Origin: JANOYY01 sp031418035
GTDB lineage: Bacteria > Actinomycetota > Acidimicrobiia > Acidimicrobiales > JANYDT01
Length of the DNA stretch: 64,000 nt
Assembly: GCA_031418035.1 (NCBI GenBank)
Contig: JANOWU010000287.1
Location: 12,537-76,536, forward strand
Direction: 5' to 3'
Position 1 is the stretch's first letter. Each line of letters starts with the position of its first letter. The position numbers were made by a program, and so were the translations under genes. The notes below the pieces were generated by a model. That model saw only the letters and a program-made list of their open reading frames with translations, searched no databases and was not told where the DNA came from. This document shows positions 31,520-39,921 of this stretch, in pieces.

Positions 31520-34269
31520 GATTCGACAACCGTGGCCGGAGGTCGGGCGACGGCAACGACGCCGCTCTCCGGACGCGCTACTTCAGTGGACGACTCCGGT
31601 GTGGGGGCGACTTCGGCGCGAGGCGTGGCGTCGGGTTCCTCGGCGACCGGGGTCGACACAGAAGTTCGGCGACGGTTCGATCTTGCGGTGTCACGCGGCT
31701 TCTCGTCGCCGGACGACGAAGCCGTGACACCGCCATCCTTGTTGGACTTCTTCGTCGGTGCCTGCGACTCAGCCGTTGACGCCGCACTCTTCTTGTCTTT
31801 TCCACTGTTCCCCGCCACCCGGGCTTCGAATTCAGCGGCAGAACCGGGCGGCGGACGATCCACGCCATCGTGGCTCGTGGCCCCGGGAGCGAGTGTCATT
31901 CGTGTAGATACGGCACGGGGACGGTCCTGGCGGTCATATGCGCGCGAACTGAGATCGGGGATGCCGTGAATGATCGGTATGATGTACTGCGAGCCCGGTA
32001 CCACCGTCGGGGCGATCGTAGGAGCCACCGCGTTGACGCCGTCACCGGTCTGTGATGGCGTGCTCTGTACAGCGACTTGGCCGACGATGATCTTTCCCGT
32101 TGTCGGGTCGATTATTGCTACACGCTGGGGCAGCGTTGACGGCGTAGTTCCCGTCGCCGGTACCTCCGAGGCCGCGTCTCCCAACATACGTACGGACCCG
32201 ATTGCCGCCTGAGCGGCCTCATAAGGTGTGGCGGGCGCGAGCGTGAGCGCACCTCCTCGCAGCACTGCTCGTTGATAGGCCAGCGACCGGTCGCTTTTTG
32301 GCTGTTCGGGTCGCGTCTGTGCTCGAAGTCCGGGACTCGGCTCGACCCGCCGATACGCGGCAGCCATTCGCGCGATCTCGGAGAACAGCGGAGCGGCGAC
32401 GTACGATCCATAGATCGAGGTTTTCGGTTCATCGAGAACGACAATTGCGCTCAGCACCGGACGTTCCGCCGGGAAGAACCCGGCAAAACTGGCGACATAC
32501 TTCGTCTTCGAGTAGCCACCGGTTTCGTCCGGCTTCTGGGCCGTGCCGGTCTTTCCAGCGACGGTGTAGCCGTCGAAGGCTGCAGCCTTTCCCGTTCCGT
32601 TGCGAACGACGTCGGCGAGCATCGAGGTCAGCGATTGTGCGGTCTGCGCCGAGACAACGCGGCGCGGTGTCACGTCGGCGATCTCGCGTGTTCGCCCCTG
32701 TGCGTCGGTGGTGGCGCGCAGCAAGCGCAGCGGCACTCGAAGGCCACCGTTAGCGACGGTGTTGTAGACCTCGAGCATCTGCGCCGGCGTAGTTGCAATA
32801 CCCTGGCCGATCGAGATCGTTCCGATTGACGTGCCTGACCACTTCGCAGGTTTCGGAAGGATTCCAGTCGACTCGCCGGGAAAGTCAACTGATGTTTTCG
32901 ATCCGAGACCGAACGAACGAAGATATGCGTTCAAACGATCGCGACCGAGGATTTTCGCGATCTTGATCGTTCCGATGTTCGACGACTTGACCAGGATTTC
33001 GCCCGGAGTCCACGACATGGTCGGGTGGTTCTCATCGTCTTTGAATTTCTTGTCCCACATCTGGAGTCGGTCCGGAACAACAATCCGCGAGGACGGGCTC
33101 ACGACGTCTTCCTCGAGCGCCGCAGCAATCGTGACCGCCTTGCCCACGCTGCCCAGTTCGTAGGAGCACACGAACGCACAGTTGCGACCCGTGTTGACGA
33201 TGTTGCCGTCCGCGCCAACGGTCATGTTCACCACGGAGAGAAGTTCACCGGTGCGGACGTCAGAAATCATGACGATGCCGGTCTGCGCACCGGTCAGCTT
33301 GATCGCTTCGGCGAGGATTCCCTCAGCACCGTATTGCAAGGATCGATCGATCGTCAGTTGGTACGAGACACCGCGCTTTGCGGGACGCACGATGCCCGGT
33401 GACGTTGGGATCTGTCCGCCCTTCAGGTCGCGCTCGACCTTCATCTCGCCTTCGTTTCCGTGAAGCAGTGAATCGAACTTGAGTTCCAGACCGGAGACGC
33501 CAACCTGATCTGAGCGACGTACCGAACCGAGCAGGCTCCTGGCCAAATCCCCGGCCGGGTACACGCGGCGGGGTTCCTCTTCGACGGCGATGCCATCGAG
33601 GCGACCGGGCCCATGGCGAAACGCGTTCGCTTTCGCTTCGTCGAGCCCACGGGCCACAATCGAATACCGCCCGGGTCGGTCGAGACGCTTCTGGATCACT
33701 GCAGCATCGACGCCAAGACGCGTACCGATCGTCTTCGCATGCGATTCGACCGTCTTGCTGGCGGCAATCACCATCGGATCAGCGACCAGCCGCCACTCTC
33801 GCACGGAGATTGCGAGTGGGATGCCGGATCGGTCGACCAAATCTCCGCGCTCGGCCGCGACACGGGTGGCGCGGATTCGCTGCCGACTCACGCGATCAGC
33901 CGCCGAATCAGGATTACGAAGTTGCAGCGAAGCCATCTGGCCGAACACCACGAGGAACAGCACGATCCATCCGATGGTCATGACGCGCAACCGACGGGCG
34001 TTCGTCACGAACCATGGTGCGGCACCGGATCCACCACTGGGTCGCGAGGCCCGCACTGGCTTCGCGGTAGGCGCGGCAGCGCTTCGACGAGCCGTTGCAC
34101 TGCGTGGCGCCGGGTGAAGGCCCGAAGCTAGCGGTGGTTTCGCCGCTATCCGTCGGACGTGATCGGCCGGTCGACGCGGCGGACGAAGGGCTTTGCGCAA
34201 AGCCTGCTCAGGTGCAGTTGCTCCTGAGCCCCTCGCGATCCGGGGTCGGCGGGACTTCGACATCGTCAT
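31516..34269 (-). CDS. ftsI: Septal penicillin-binding protein 3 (FtsI) with long C-terminal tail
   Basis: Class B transpeptidase for septal peptidoglycan. At 917 residues it is about 300 longer than usual. Order: a basic cytoplasmic tail (1-94), a membrane helix (95-116), the PBP dimerisation domain (to about 300) and the transpeptidase domain with the SVGK active site (Ser374, Lys377), SSN (429-431) and KTGT (573-576). A Pro/Ser/Thr-rich extension without PASTA repeats runs from about 645 to 917. Two cysteines (364 and 368) stand just before the active-site serine, in a segment where most FtsI proteins have none. Both gene ends overlap neighbours as ATGA. Confidence 0.95.
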   Translation of the reverse strand: MTMSKSRRPRIARGSGATAPEQALRKALRPPRRPADHVRRIAAKPPLASGLHPAPRSATARRSAAAPTAKPVRASRPSGGSGAAPWFVTNARRLRVMTIGWIVLFLVVFGQMASLQLRNPDSAADRVSRQRIRATRVAAERGDLVDRSGIPLAISVREWRLVADPMVIAASKTVESHAKTIGTRLGVDAAVIQKRLDRPGRYSIVARGLDEAKANAFRHGPGRLDGIAVEEEPRRVYPAGDLARSLLGSVRRSDQVGVSGLELKFDSLLHGNEGEMKVERDLKGGQIPTSPGIVRPAKRGVSYQLTIDRSLQYGAEGILAEAIKLTGAQTGIVMISDVRTGELLSVVNMTVGADGNIVNTGRNCAFVCSYELGSVGKAVTIAAALEEDVVSPSSRIVVPDRLQMWDKKFKDDENHPTMSWTPGEILVKSSNIGTIKIAKILGRDRLNAYLRSFGLGSKTSVDFPGESTGILPKPAKWSGTSIGTISIGQGIATTPAQMLEVYNTVANGGLRVPLRLLRATTDAQGRTREIADVTPRRVVSAQTAQSLTSMLADVVRNGTGKAAAFDGYTVAGKTGTAQKPDETGGYSKTKYVASFAGFFPAERPVLSAIVVLDEPKTSIYGSYVAAPLFSEIARMAAAYRRVEPSPGLRAQTRPEQPKSDRSLAYQRAVLRGGALTLAPATPYEAAQAAIGSVRMLGDAASEVPATGTTPSTLPQRVAIIDPTTGKIIVGQVAVQSTPSQTGDGVNAVAPTIAPTVVPGSQYIIPIIHGIPDLSSRAYDRQDRPRAVSTRMTLAPGATSHDGVDRPPPGSAAEFEARVAGNSGKDKKSAASTAESQAPTKKSNKDGGVTASSSGDEKPRDTARSNRRRTSVSTPVAEEPDATPRAEVAPTPESSTEVARPESGVVAVARPPATVVES

Positions 34270-35327
34270 CGTGTGATCGAAGTCGAATCAACGAGTGCAT
34301 AATCGACGAGTTCGGATGAAACCAGCCCAAGTTCGTTCGCTGCGTTGATGATGCGCGCGGGCGCTTCGAGTTCGGCAACCTCGACACGAAGACGTTGGTT
34401 CGTACGCTCCTGGTCACCCACATCGATTCGAAGTTTGTCGAGAACGAGTTGGTTCTTCGCCAGATCGGCGTGAAGGACGATCGCCGATACGGCGCCCCCG
34501 AGTACCAACGCAATCGCGAAAAGCGTGGTGCTCGGACGCGAAAGAAGTCGGCGCCGCACTTGTCGTGGCGGTCTCGCGACGCGAAGATCCGCTTGGACCT
34601 TCGCCTTCTTTGGTTTTGATATGCGCGAATATGATTGCGTCTGCGGCTGTGGCGCCAAAGCCGTGGCACCCACGACTTCAGGACCGAGGACTTCGGGAGC
34701 AACGACGCCGAGCCGACGCGCTCCGTGCTGGGCGAGTCGTTGACCTGCGGTACCCGAGGAGAGCGTGCGCGCCGATTGCCCCACACGACCGCTACGTTCC
34801 AGCTTCGCCGAACGTGATCCTTGCTTGGGTGAGGGACTCTGCTGGCTCGGTGCTTGCCGACTCGACGAAGGACTCTGCTGGCTGGGTGCTTGCCGACTCG
34901 GTGCCTGCTCTGAGCCCCGGGGATACATGGCCACGACGTTCGACCGCGACGGCTGGTCGGTGCGATTCGAGCGACCTGAAGAATTCTGGTTTGCGCCCGT
35001 CTGGCGCGGCGACTGCCCCGCGCGTGACGATCCCTCCAAACTCCCGGCGGTGGGATGGGCCGATCGCGATCGTTGCGTCGCTGCGGCATGACCATTCGCG
35101 GTCTGGCGCACCACACTCGTTTCCGCGACCGCGACGGTTCCCCACCGTCGAGTCGTCCGATTCGGATTCGCGATGACCATCGGCGAGGCGACGGCGGAAA
35201 CCGAGGATCGATTCGTTGCCGCGGTGAGTGACTCACTACGACGTGACGCGTTTGCTGCAAATGCAACCGCTCGCTCAGCGCCTCGCGATTGTTGGGACGG
35301 ACGCAACTGGGTAGAACGAACGCTCAT
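34266..35327 (-). CDS. ftsL: FtsL-like division protein with long disordered N-terminus
   Basis: By position and architecture this is the FtsL of the cluster: one membrane helix (about 266-285, STTLFAIALVLGGAVSAIVL) followed by a leucine-zipper-like coiled coil (VLDKLRIDVGDQERTNQRLRV) and a short tail with ANELGLVSS, the conserved end of FtsL/FtsB. It would join FtsQ and FtsB-type partners. The first 260 residues are Ser/Gln/Arg/Ala-rich and disordered, far longer than in model FtsL, and include tandem RQAPSQQSPSS units encoded by a duplicated 31-base segment. Both ends are ATGA overlaps, so the start is well supported. Confidence 0.85.
   Translation of the reverse strand: MSVRSTQLRPSQQSRGAERAVAFAANASRRSESLTAATNRSSVSAVASPMVIANPNRTTRRWGTVAVAETSVVRQTANGHAAATQRSRSAHPTAGSLEGSSRAGQSPRQTGANQNSSGRSNRTDQPSRSNVVAMYPRGSEQAPSRQAPSQQSPSSSRQAPSQQSPSPKQGSRSAKLERSGRVGQSARTLSSGTAGQRLAQHGARRLGVVAPEVLGPEVVGATALAPQPQTQSYSRISKPKKAKVQADLRVARPPRQVRRRLLSRPSTTLFAIALVLGGAVSAIVLHADLAKNQLVLDKLRIDVGDQERTNQRLRVEVAELEAPARIINAANELGLVSSELVDYALVDSTSITR
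34834..34900 (-). repeat. Duplicated 31-base segment (36-base period) in ftsL
   Basis: Two copies (34834-34864 and 34870-34900) differ at one base and encode the repeated RQAPSQQSPS element of the disordered FtsL tail. The period of 36 bases equals 12 codons, so expansion stays in frame. Confidence 0.85.
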
Positions 35328-36472
35328 CGGGATTCCTTGCGAGGCACGTCGATCGGGGAAGTGATCGTGGGGTTTGCGAGAAGTGGAACTGTCTTCGAAT
35401 CCGACACAGCGCGGCGACGCGAAGAAGGTCGCGGCACCGTCGCTGTGTCTGGAGTGCCGGCGGGACCGGCCTTTTCGAAGGTGCGGGCGACGACGCTCGT
35501 CGCACGCGGGTTACGGGCCTGTTCGGCCGGGGAGGCGCGCAAGACGCCTCGTCGTACCATCCGACCCCGGGGAAGGGCGCCGCAGACACACGGCAAGTCG
35601 GAAGGACACGAACAACCACCGGTTTCGGCAAAGCGAAACCGGTCTTTGACAATGCGATCTTCACCGGAGTGATAGCTCAACACCACGAGTCGCCCGCTGG
35701 GGGCGAGCACGTCGATGGCGGCGTCGATCGCTGGTGCGAGCACACGAAGTTCGTCGTTGACCTCGATGCGCAACGCTTGGAATGTTCGCTTCGCCGGGTG
35801 CCCACCAGTCCGACGGGTCGCGGCCGGGATCGCGGCAGTCACGATTTCGGCGAGTGCAGCCGTCGTGTGGATGGGTCGGTGGGCGACAATGGCGCGAGCG
35901 ATGCGGTCGGCGAAGCGTTCGTCGCCGTACTTCGAGATCAGGTGGCGAAGTTCGGCCGGCGTCGAACCGTTCACGATCTCCGCGGCCGTGGGCCCGCTGG
36001 AGGTATCCATCCGCATGTCCAGAGGAGCATCGAAGCGATAGGAGAACCCGCGCTCGGCGATGTCGAATTGTGCGGAGCTCACCCCAAGGTCGAAGAGCAC
36101 GCCCGTGACCGGAACCGTCGGGTCGACCGCCGTGCGGATCGCGTCGAACCGAAGATGACGCACCGACGCCCGGTTGCCGAATCGGGCGAGACGATGCTGG
36201 GCGACTTCGACGGCAAACTGGTCACGGTCGAGTCCGATGAGCGTCAGATCCGAGCGGGACTCCAGGATGGCTGCTGCGTGTCCCGCGCCCCCGCAGGTCG
36301 CATCGATGATCGCACCGGCGGGGACGGCGGCGAACGCCTCCACCACTTCGTCGCGTAGTACCGGGACGTGGTGAAACGACTCGTCGGTGAACGTCACCGT
36401 ACGCACGTCCCCTCGGTCGCGCACAGAGAACCGGAAGACGTGATCGAGTGCGTCGACGAGAGGGACATTCAT
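35324..36472 (-). CDS. rsmH: 16S rRNA m4C1402 methyltransferase
   Basis: SAM-dependent methyltransferase (MraW) that modifies C1402 of 16S rRNA. The 382-residue product starts MNVPLVDALDHVF, has HVPVLRDEVVEAF, IDATCGGAGHAAAIL, LIGLDRDQFAVEVA, GVLFDLGVSSAQFD, ERGFSYRFDAPLDMRMD, the insertion domain with GDERFADRIARAIV, FQALRIEVNDEL and LSYHSGEDRIVKDRFR. A four-Cys segment (CSCPSDLPCVCG) near the C-terminus is common in actinobacterial RsmH. The start at 36470-36472 overlaps the mraZ stop as ATGA. A 60-residue tail after the domain is disordered. Confidence 0.97.
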   Translation of the reverse strand: MNVPLVDALDHVFRFSVRDRGDVRTVTFTDESFHHVPVLRDEVVEAFAAVPAGAIIDATCGGAGHAAAILESRSDLTLIGLDRDQFAVEVAQHRLARFGNRASVRHLRFDAIRTAVDPTVPVTGVLFDLGVSSAQFDIAERGFSYRFDAPLDMRMDTSSGPTAAEIVNGSTPAELRHLISKYGDERFADRIARAIVAHRPIHTTAALAEIVTAAIPAATRRTGGHPAKRTFQALRIEVNDELRVLAPAIDAAIDVLAPSGRLVVLSYHSGEDRIVKDRFRFAETGGCSCPSDLPCVCGALPRGRMVRRGVLRASPAEQARNPRATSVVARTFEKAGPAGTPDTATVPRPSSRRRAVSDSKTVPLLANPTITSPIDVPRKESR

Positions 36473-36876
36473 TCGCCACCCTCTCCATAGAAGGCCTCGT
36501 GACGAGACTTTTCCCAGATCTCCAGACGATTCCGAGCACCGATGAGATAGAGCGGCTGCGAACTCCCAAGGGTGAAGCCACCCTTGCGACGCAGGTTCTC
36601 CGAGATGGCAAAACGGAACTGTCCGTCGAGCTTGATCTCGTGGGCGTTCTTCGTGAACTCGCGAAACGCACGTGCATCTTCGGGGCTGTCGTGTTCCTTG
36701 GCCTGTTTTGCGGCGGCACGCGCATCCCATTCGGCTTCCGGCCACACGCCGAGCTCGCCGAAGTCTCCAAGCGCCACCATCAGCTTCGTGTGTTCGAGGT
36801 CAGCACGGAAGACCGAGGGCAACACAATGCGCCCCTTGTCATCCAGCTTTTGCTCGAACTCCCCGACTAATCGCAT
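36469..36876 (-). CDS. mraZ: Transcriptional regulator MraZ
   Basis: First gene of the dcw cluster and a DNA-binding repressor or activator of it. The 135-residue protein has two SpoVT/AbrB-like halves: MRLVGEFEQKLDDKGRIVLPSVFR (1-24) and, in the second half, EIKLDGQFRFAISENLRRKGGF with the family's D-G-Q-x-R motif. Length is near the usual 140-150. It sits upstream of rsmH, with three candidate binding boxes 78-123 bases before its start. No other regulator is in the cluster, so it probably controls the whole operon, including itself. Confidence 0.95.
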   Translation of the reverse strand: MRLVGEFEQKLDDKGRIVLPSVFRADLEHTKLMVALGDFGELGVWPEAEWDARAAAKQAKEHDSPEDARAFREFTKNAHEIKLDGQFRFAISENLRRKGGFTLGSSQPLYLIGARNRLEIWEKSRHEAFYGEGGE

Positions 36877-36953
36877 ATCTACCGGCTTGGGACCTAACTA
36901 CGTCGTGATGTGATGAACCGCAGACAAAACGACCGAAAAACGAGCGTCTTCTT

Positions 36954-36999
36954 CCACTTGGCTCCCTGAACAGGGATACCGTACCACTTTGCTCCACTT
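36954..36999 (-). promoter_or_regulatory. Candidate MraZ boxes upstream of mraZ
   Basis: On the minus strand AAGTGG occurs three times, at 36994-36999, 36984-36989 and 36954-36959, that is with spacings of exactly 10 and 30 bp. A CCCTG/CAGGG inverted repeat lies between the second and third. MraZ operators in other bacteria are short GTGG-type direct repeats with 10-bp period ahead of mraZ, so the match in place and spacing is good. The rest of the 281-base gap 36877-37157 shows nothing I can name; it must also hold the pgl promoter. Confidence 0.55.
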
Positions 37000-37157
37000 C
37001 GTCACCAGATTGCAGACGTTTTTCCGGCAATATCCGTCGGTTTTGCGGGGAGGAATTCCCAAGCGAATGTGGTTACTCGAACAGGCGTACGGATACCAGA
37101 ACAAACGTACGAATCGGCGATTCGACAACGTCGGTCCCGTGGAAGAATCGAACACCG

Positions 37158-37868
37158 ATGGGCATGCGAACGGTGGTCGGGGAAGACCAACACGACACCG
37201 CCCGCCGGGCGGCCCACGACATCGCGGCGTTGGTTCGCGAGGCTGTTCAGCACCGGGGAACTGCGTCGTTGGCCGTGAGCGGTGGCTCGACTCCCGGGCT
37301 TCTCTTCGATGCGCTTGCCGCACTCGACGTGCCATGGGGGCAGACCCACGTGTTCCAGGTCGATGAACGCGTCGCACCCGCTTCACACGCCGACCGAAAC
37401 CTCGTTCAGCTCCAGGAGCGACTCCTGGCCAGGATCGACATCGCGACGACCCACGTCCACCCGATACCGGTCGAGCTGTCGACCGCGGGCGACGCTGCTC
37501 GAACATACGCGAAGACGATTCGCGAGACCTGCGGCGGAATCTTCGACGTCGTCCACCTCGGCCTCGGCGACGACGGCCATACAGCCTCGCTCCTCCCCCA
37601 CGACCCGGTTCTGGACGTCGCCACCGCGCTGGTGGCAACCACGCGGCCGTACAACGGACGCCGTCGGATCACGCTCACGTTTCGAGCGCTCGCGCAGGCC
37701 CGCGCGCTCGTGTGGCTGGCGACCGGCCCGTCGAAGGCGGAGGCCGTTGCCCGGCTCTGCGCTCGGGACCAGTCAATTCCTGCGGGCCGGGTTCGCACCC
37801 ACGGCGCCGAGACGCTCTATATCGACCGCGCGGCGAACGGACCGAGCGCCCCCGTGGGTGCGCGGTGA
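37158..37868 (+). CDS. pgl: 6-phosphogluconolactonase
   Basis: Hydrolyses 6-phosphogluconolactone in the oxidative pentose phosphate pathway. The 236-residue protein has LAVSGGSTPGLLFDAL (38-53), HVFQVDERVAP (64-74), the HPIPVE strand and the hallmark VVHLGLGDDGHTASLLP, followed by RRITLTFRALAQAR. The start is an ATG at 37158, with a second ATG at 37164. Its TGA overlaps the GTG of the next gene (GTGA). Zwf and gnd are not nearby. It is divergent from the mraZ operon. Confidence 0.93.
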   Translation: MGMRTVVGEDQHDTARRAAHDIAALVREAVQHRGTASLAVSGGSTPGLLFDALAALDVPWGQTHVFQVDERVAPASHADRNLVQLQERLLARIDIATTHVHPIPVELSTAGDAARTYAKTIRETCGGIFDVVHLGLGDDGHTASLLPHDPVLDVATALVATTRPYNGRRRITLTFRALAQARALVWLATGPSKAEAVARLCARDQSIPAGRVRTHGAETLYIDRAANGPSAPVGAR

Positions 37869-38401
37869 AGGCGCAAGTGACCGAGCCTCGACGCGAGCTG
37901 GTGCGGGCGTGTTACCCCGGCACCTTTCATCCTCCGACCGTCGCCCATCTCGCCGTCGCTCACGCGGCGATCGAGCAACTGGGCATCGATCAGGTCGTGT
38001 TCGTGCTCTCGCGCCAGACGCTCGGCAAGGACGACTCGATCCTCCCCGCTCCCGTGCACCGCGCTCAGGAACTCAAGTCGCTCACCGAAATCCACGGCGA
38101 TCGTTTCGACGTCGCGATCTCGAACCATTCGTTGCTGGTCGAGATTGCGGGCGGGTTCGACTGGGTGATCGTCGGTGCCGACAAATGGCACCAGATCAAC
38201 GAACTGCGATGGTACGGCAACGACCGCACCCAACGAGACGCCGCCGTCGCAGCTCTCCCCCGCGTTGCGATCGTTCCGCGGCCGCCGTTCGAGGTCCCCG
38301 AACGAACACCCGCACGGACGGTGTTACATATCGCCGTGCATTTCGGCGAGGTGTCGTCAACAGCGGTGCGCGCCGGTCGACTCGACTGGCGAGCCACATA
38401 G
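37865..38401 (+). CDS. NadD/CoaD-like nucleotidyltransferase
   Basis: A 178-residue protein of the cytidylyltransferase fold, translationally coupled to pgl by GTGA. The N-terminal loop YPGTFHPPTVAHL (17-29) matches the (H/T)xGH nucleotide site of NadD and CoaD, but with His for Asp after GTF and Ala for Gly before the second His. The C-terminal VSSTAVRAG matches the ISSTxIR adenylate-binding motif. DWVIVGADKWHQIN is the usual middle strand. It probably adenylates or cytidylylates a small phosphate substrate. The true NadD would be expected beside obg/rsfS, and those genes are absent here, so a different substrate is possible. Confidence 0.78.
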   Translation: MKAQVTEPRRELVRACYPGTFHPPTVAHLAVAHAAIEQLGIDQVVFVLSRQTLGKDDSILPAPVHRAQELKSLTEIHGDRFDVAISNHSLLVEIAGGFDWVIVGADKWHQINELRWYGNDRTQRDAAVAALPRVAIVPRPPFEVPERTPARTVLHIAVHFGEVSSTAVRAGRLDWRAT

Positions 38402-38462
38402 GTCCGTCCGTTCGAACCATGGAGTTTGGCACCGGTGCACGATTCAGTGCTGTGATGGTGTG

Positions 38463-39284
38463 ATGCCCGAAAGCACCGCTCCCGCTGAGTCCACCGACGA
38501 GATCACCACGGAGATCGACGGTCACGTCGCCATCATCCGGTTCAACCGGCCGGAGGCGATGAACACCATTACGGCAAAGATGCTCGACCAGCTCTGTGAG
38601 CACCTCCTCGCGGCCGATCGCAATCGCGAGGTCCGCTGCATCATTCTGACGGGCAAAGGTCGAGCGTTCTGCGCCGGTCTCGACGTGAAGTCCCAAGCCG
38701 AGGGGACGGGAATGCTGAACGGCGTCGGCTCGGGTGGCGCCGCGGAGATCGACATGCGCTTTACGCCGCCAACCGTTCTTCATGAGCTGGATACGCCGAT
38801 CATCGCCGCCCTGAACGGCGGCGCGGCAGGATACGGGCTCGACCTCGCTCTGGGTTGCGACATTCGCCTCGCCGCCCGCTCAGCCAAGCTCTCCATGGCG
38901 TTCGCCAAACGCGGGATCCTTCCCGAGTCGGGCGGAACATGGCTCCTGCCCCGACTCGTGGGCTACGCGAAAGCTGCCGAGCTCAGCTTCACCGGACGGA
39001 CGCTGACCGCCGACGAGGCACTCGGGCACGGGCTCGTCAATCACGTCGTCAGCGACGGCGATCTGATGGAAACCGCGATGAACATGGCCATCGAAATTTC
39101 GGAGAACGCGCCGCTCGCCGTGCGGGCCATAAAGCGCATGATGCGTATGGGCGAGACCGAGACCTTCGAACAGAACGTCCACCACGTGTTCCTTCAGCTC
39201 CTCCCACTCCTCCGGACGAAGGACTTTCAAGAAGGCATGATGTCGTACCTGGAGCGTCGCCCGCCCGTGTTCGAGGGGCGTTAA
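38463..39284 (+). CDS. Enoyl-CoA hydratase/isomerase family protein
   Basis: Crotonase-fold enzyme of 273 residues acting on acyl-CoA thioesters. It has VAIIRFNRPEAMNTI (near 20-34), the oxyanion-hole segment GKGRAFCAGLDVK, IIAALNGGAAGYGLDLALGCDIRLAA with the second oxyanion glycine, and FAKRGILPESGGTWLLPRLVG, which places a Glu in the catalytic position of hydratases. AxxAL- and KRMM-type C-terminal helices follow. The ATG at 38463 is 61 bases after the nucleotidyltransferase stop; longer frames overlap that gene. The specific acyl substrate cannot be told. Confidence 0.9.
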   Translation: MPESTAPAESTDEITTEIDGHVAIIRFNRPEAMNTITAKMLDQLCEHLLAADRNREVRCIILTGKGRAFCAGLDVKSQAEGTGMLNGVGSGGAAEIDMRFTPPTVLHELDTPIIAALNGGAAGYGLDLALGCDIRLAARSAKLSMAFAKRGILPESGGTWLLPRLVGYAKAAELSFTGRTLTADEALGHGLVNHVVSDGDLMETAMNMAIEISENAPLAVRAIKRMMRMGETETFEQNVHHVFLQLLPLLRTKDFQEGMMSYLERRPPVFEGR

Positions 39285-39402
39285 TCGCTTCGTCAGCCCG
39301 TCCACTGCTCGACTCCAAGTCACAGCAATCGCAAGGAATCGGTAGGCTCTCATATCCGATTGACGGACAGCACGGCCGTCCGAGAAACGAAAAGAGATCT
39401 AC

Positions 39403-39903
39403 ATGAGCACAGTTACCCTTGGTGGCAATCCGGTCAACACGTCTGGCGACCTTCCTGCGGTCGGTTCCGCGGCGCCGGCGTTCTCCCTTACGAAGGGCGA
39501 CCTCTCCCCTGTCACCAACGCGGACCTTGCCGGAAAGCGCGTTGTGCTCAACATCTTCCCAAGTGTCGACACGCCCACCTGCGCGACAAGCGTTCGGAAG
39601 TTCAACGAGGCTGCCTCGTCGCTCGACAACGCTGTTGTCCTGTGCGTGTCCGCCGACCTTCCCTTCGCTCAGGGTCGCTTCTGTGGATCCGAGGGACTCG
39701 GCAACGTCATGACCGCAAGTTCATTCCGGTCGACCGATTTCGGAAGCGCCTACGGTGTAACCCTTACTGACAGCGTCTTGCAAGGCCTGCTGGCTCGAGC
39801 CGTCGTGGTCATCGACGAAGCCGGCAAGGTTGTTCATACCGAATTGGTCGGCGAGATTGCGCACGAGCCAAACTACGACGCAGCGCTCGCCGCGTTGAAG
39901 TAA
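39403..39903 (+). CDS. tpx: Thiol peroxidase
   Basis: Atypical 2-Cys peroxiredoxin that reduces hydroperoxides using thioredoxin. The 166-residue protein matches Tpx throughout: VTLGGNPVNTSGDLP at the start, NIFPSVDTPTCATSVRKFN with peroxidatic Cys60, and DLPFAQGRFCGSEG with resolving Cys94. The C-terminus (VHTELVGEIAHEPNYDAALAALK) is standard. It appears monocistronic, with 118 bases ahead of it and a convergent neighbour 18 bases after it. A CGGAC/GTCCG inverted repeat at 39364-39382 lies just before the start and could be an operator, but this is weak. Confidence 0.96.
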   Translation: MSTVTLGGNPVNTSGDLPAVGSAAPAFSLTKGDLSPVTNADLAGKRVVLNIFPSVDTPTCATSVRKFNEAASSLDNAVVLCVSADLPFAQGRFCGSEGLGNVMTASSFRSTDFGSAYGVTLTDSVLQGLLARAVVVIDEAGKVVHTELVGEIAHEPNYDAALAALK

Positions 39904-39921
39904 CCAACCTATTACGTACGC

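Noticed and set aside
38403..38462. Frame extending the enoyl-CoA hydratase gene upstream to 38175
   Set aside because: The added residues overlap the nucleotidyltransferase gene in another frame and do not resemble crotonase N-termini.
37282..38463. 393-codon plus-strand frame overlapping pgl and the nucleotidyltransferase gene
   Set aside because: Its product is Arg/Ser/Pro-rich and motif-free; the two other frames give clear enzymes joined by GTGA.
39904..39921. Palindrome-like ATTACGTACGCTTACG between tpx and the lipoate ligase gene as a terminator
   Set aside because: The pairing is only 5 bp with a mismatch beyond, and no T run follows on either strand.
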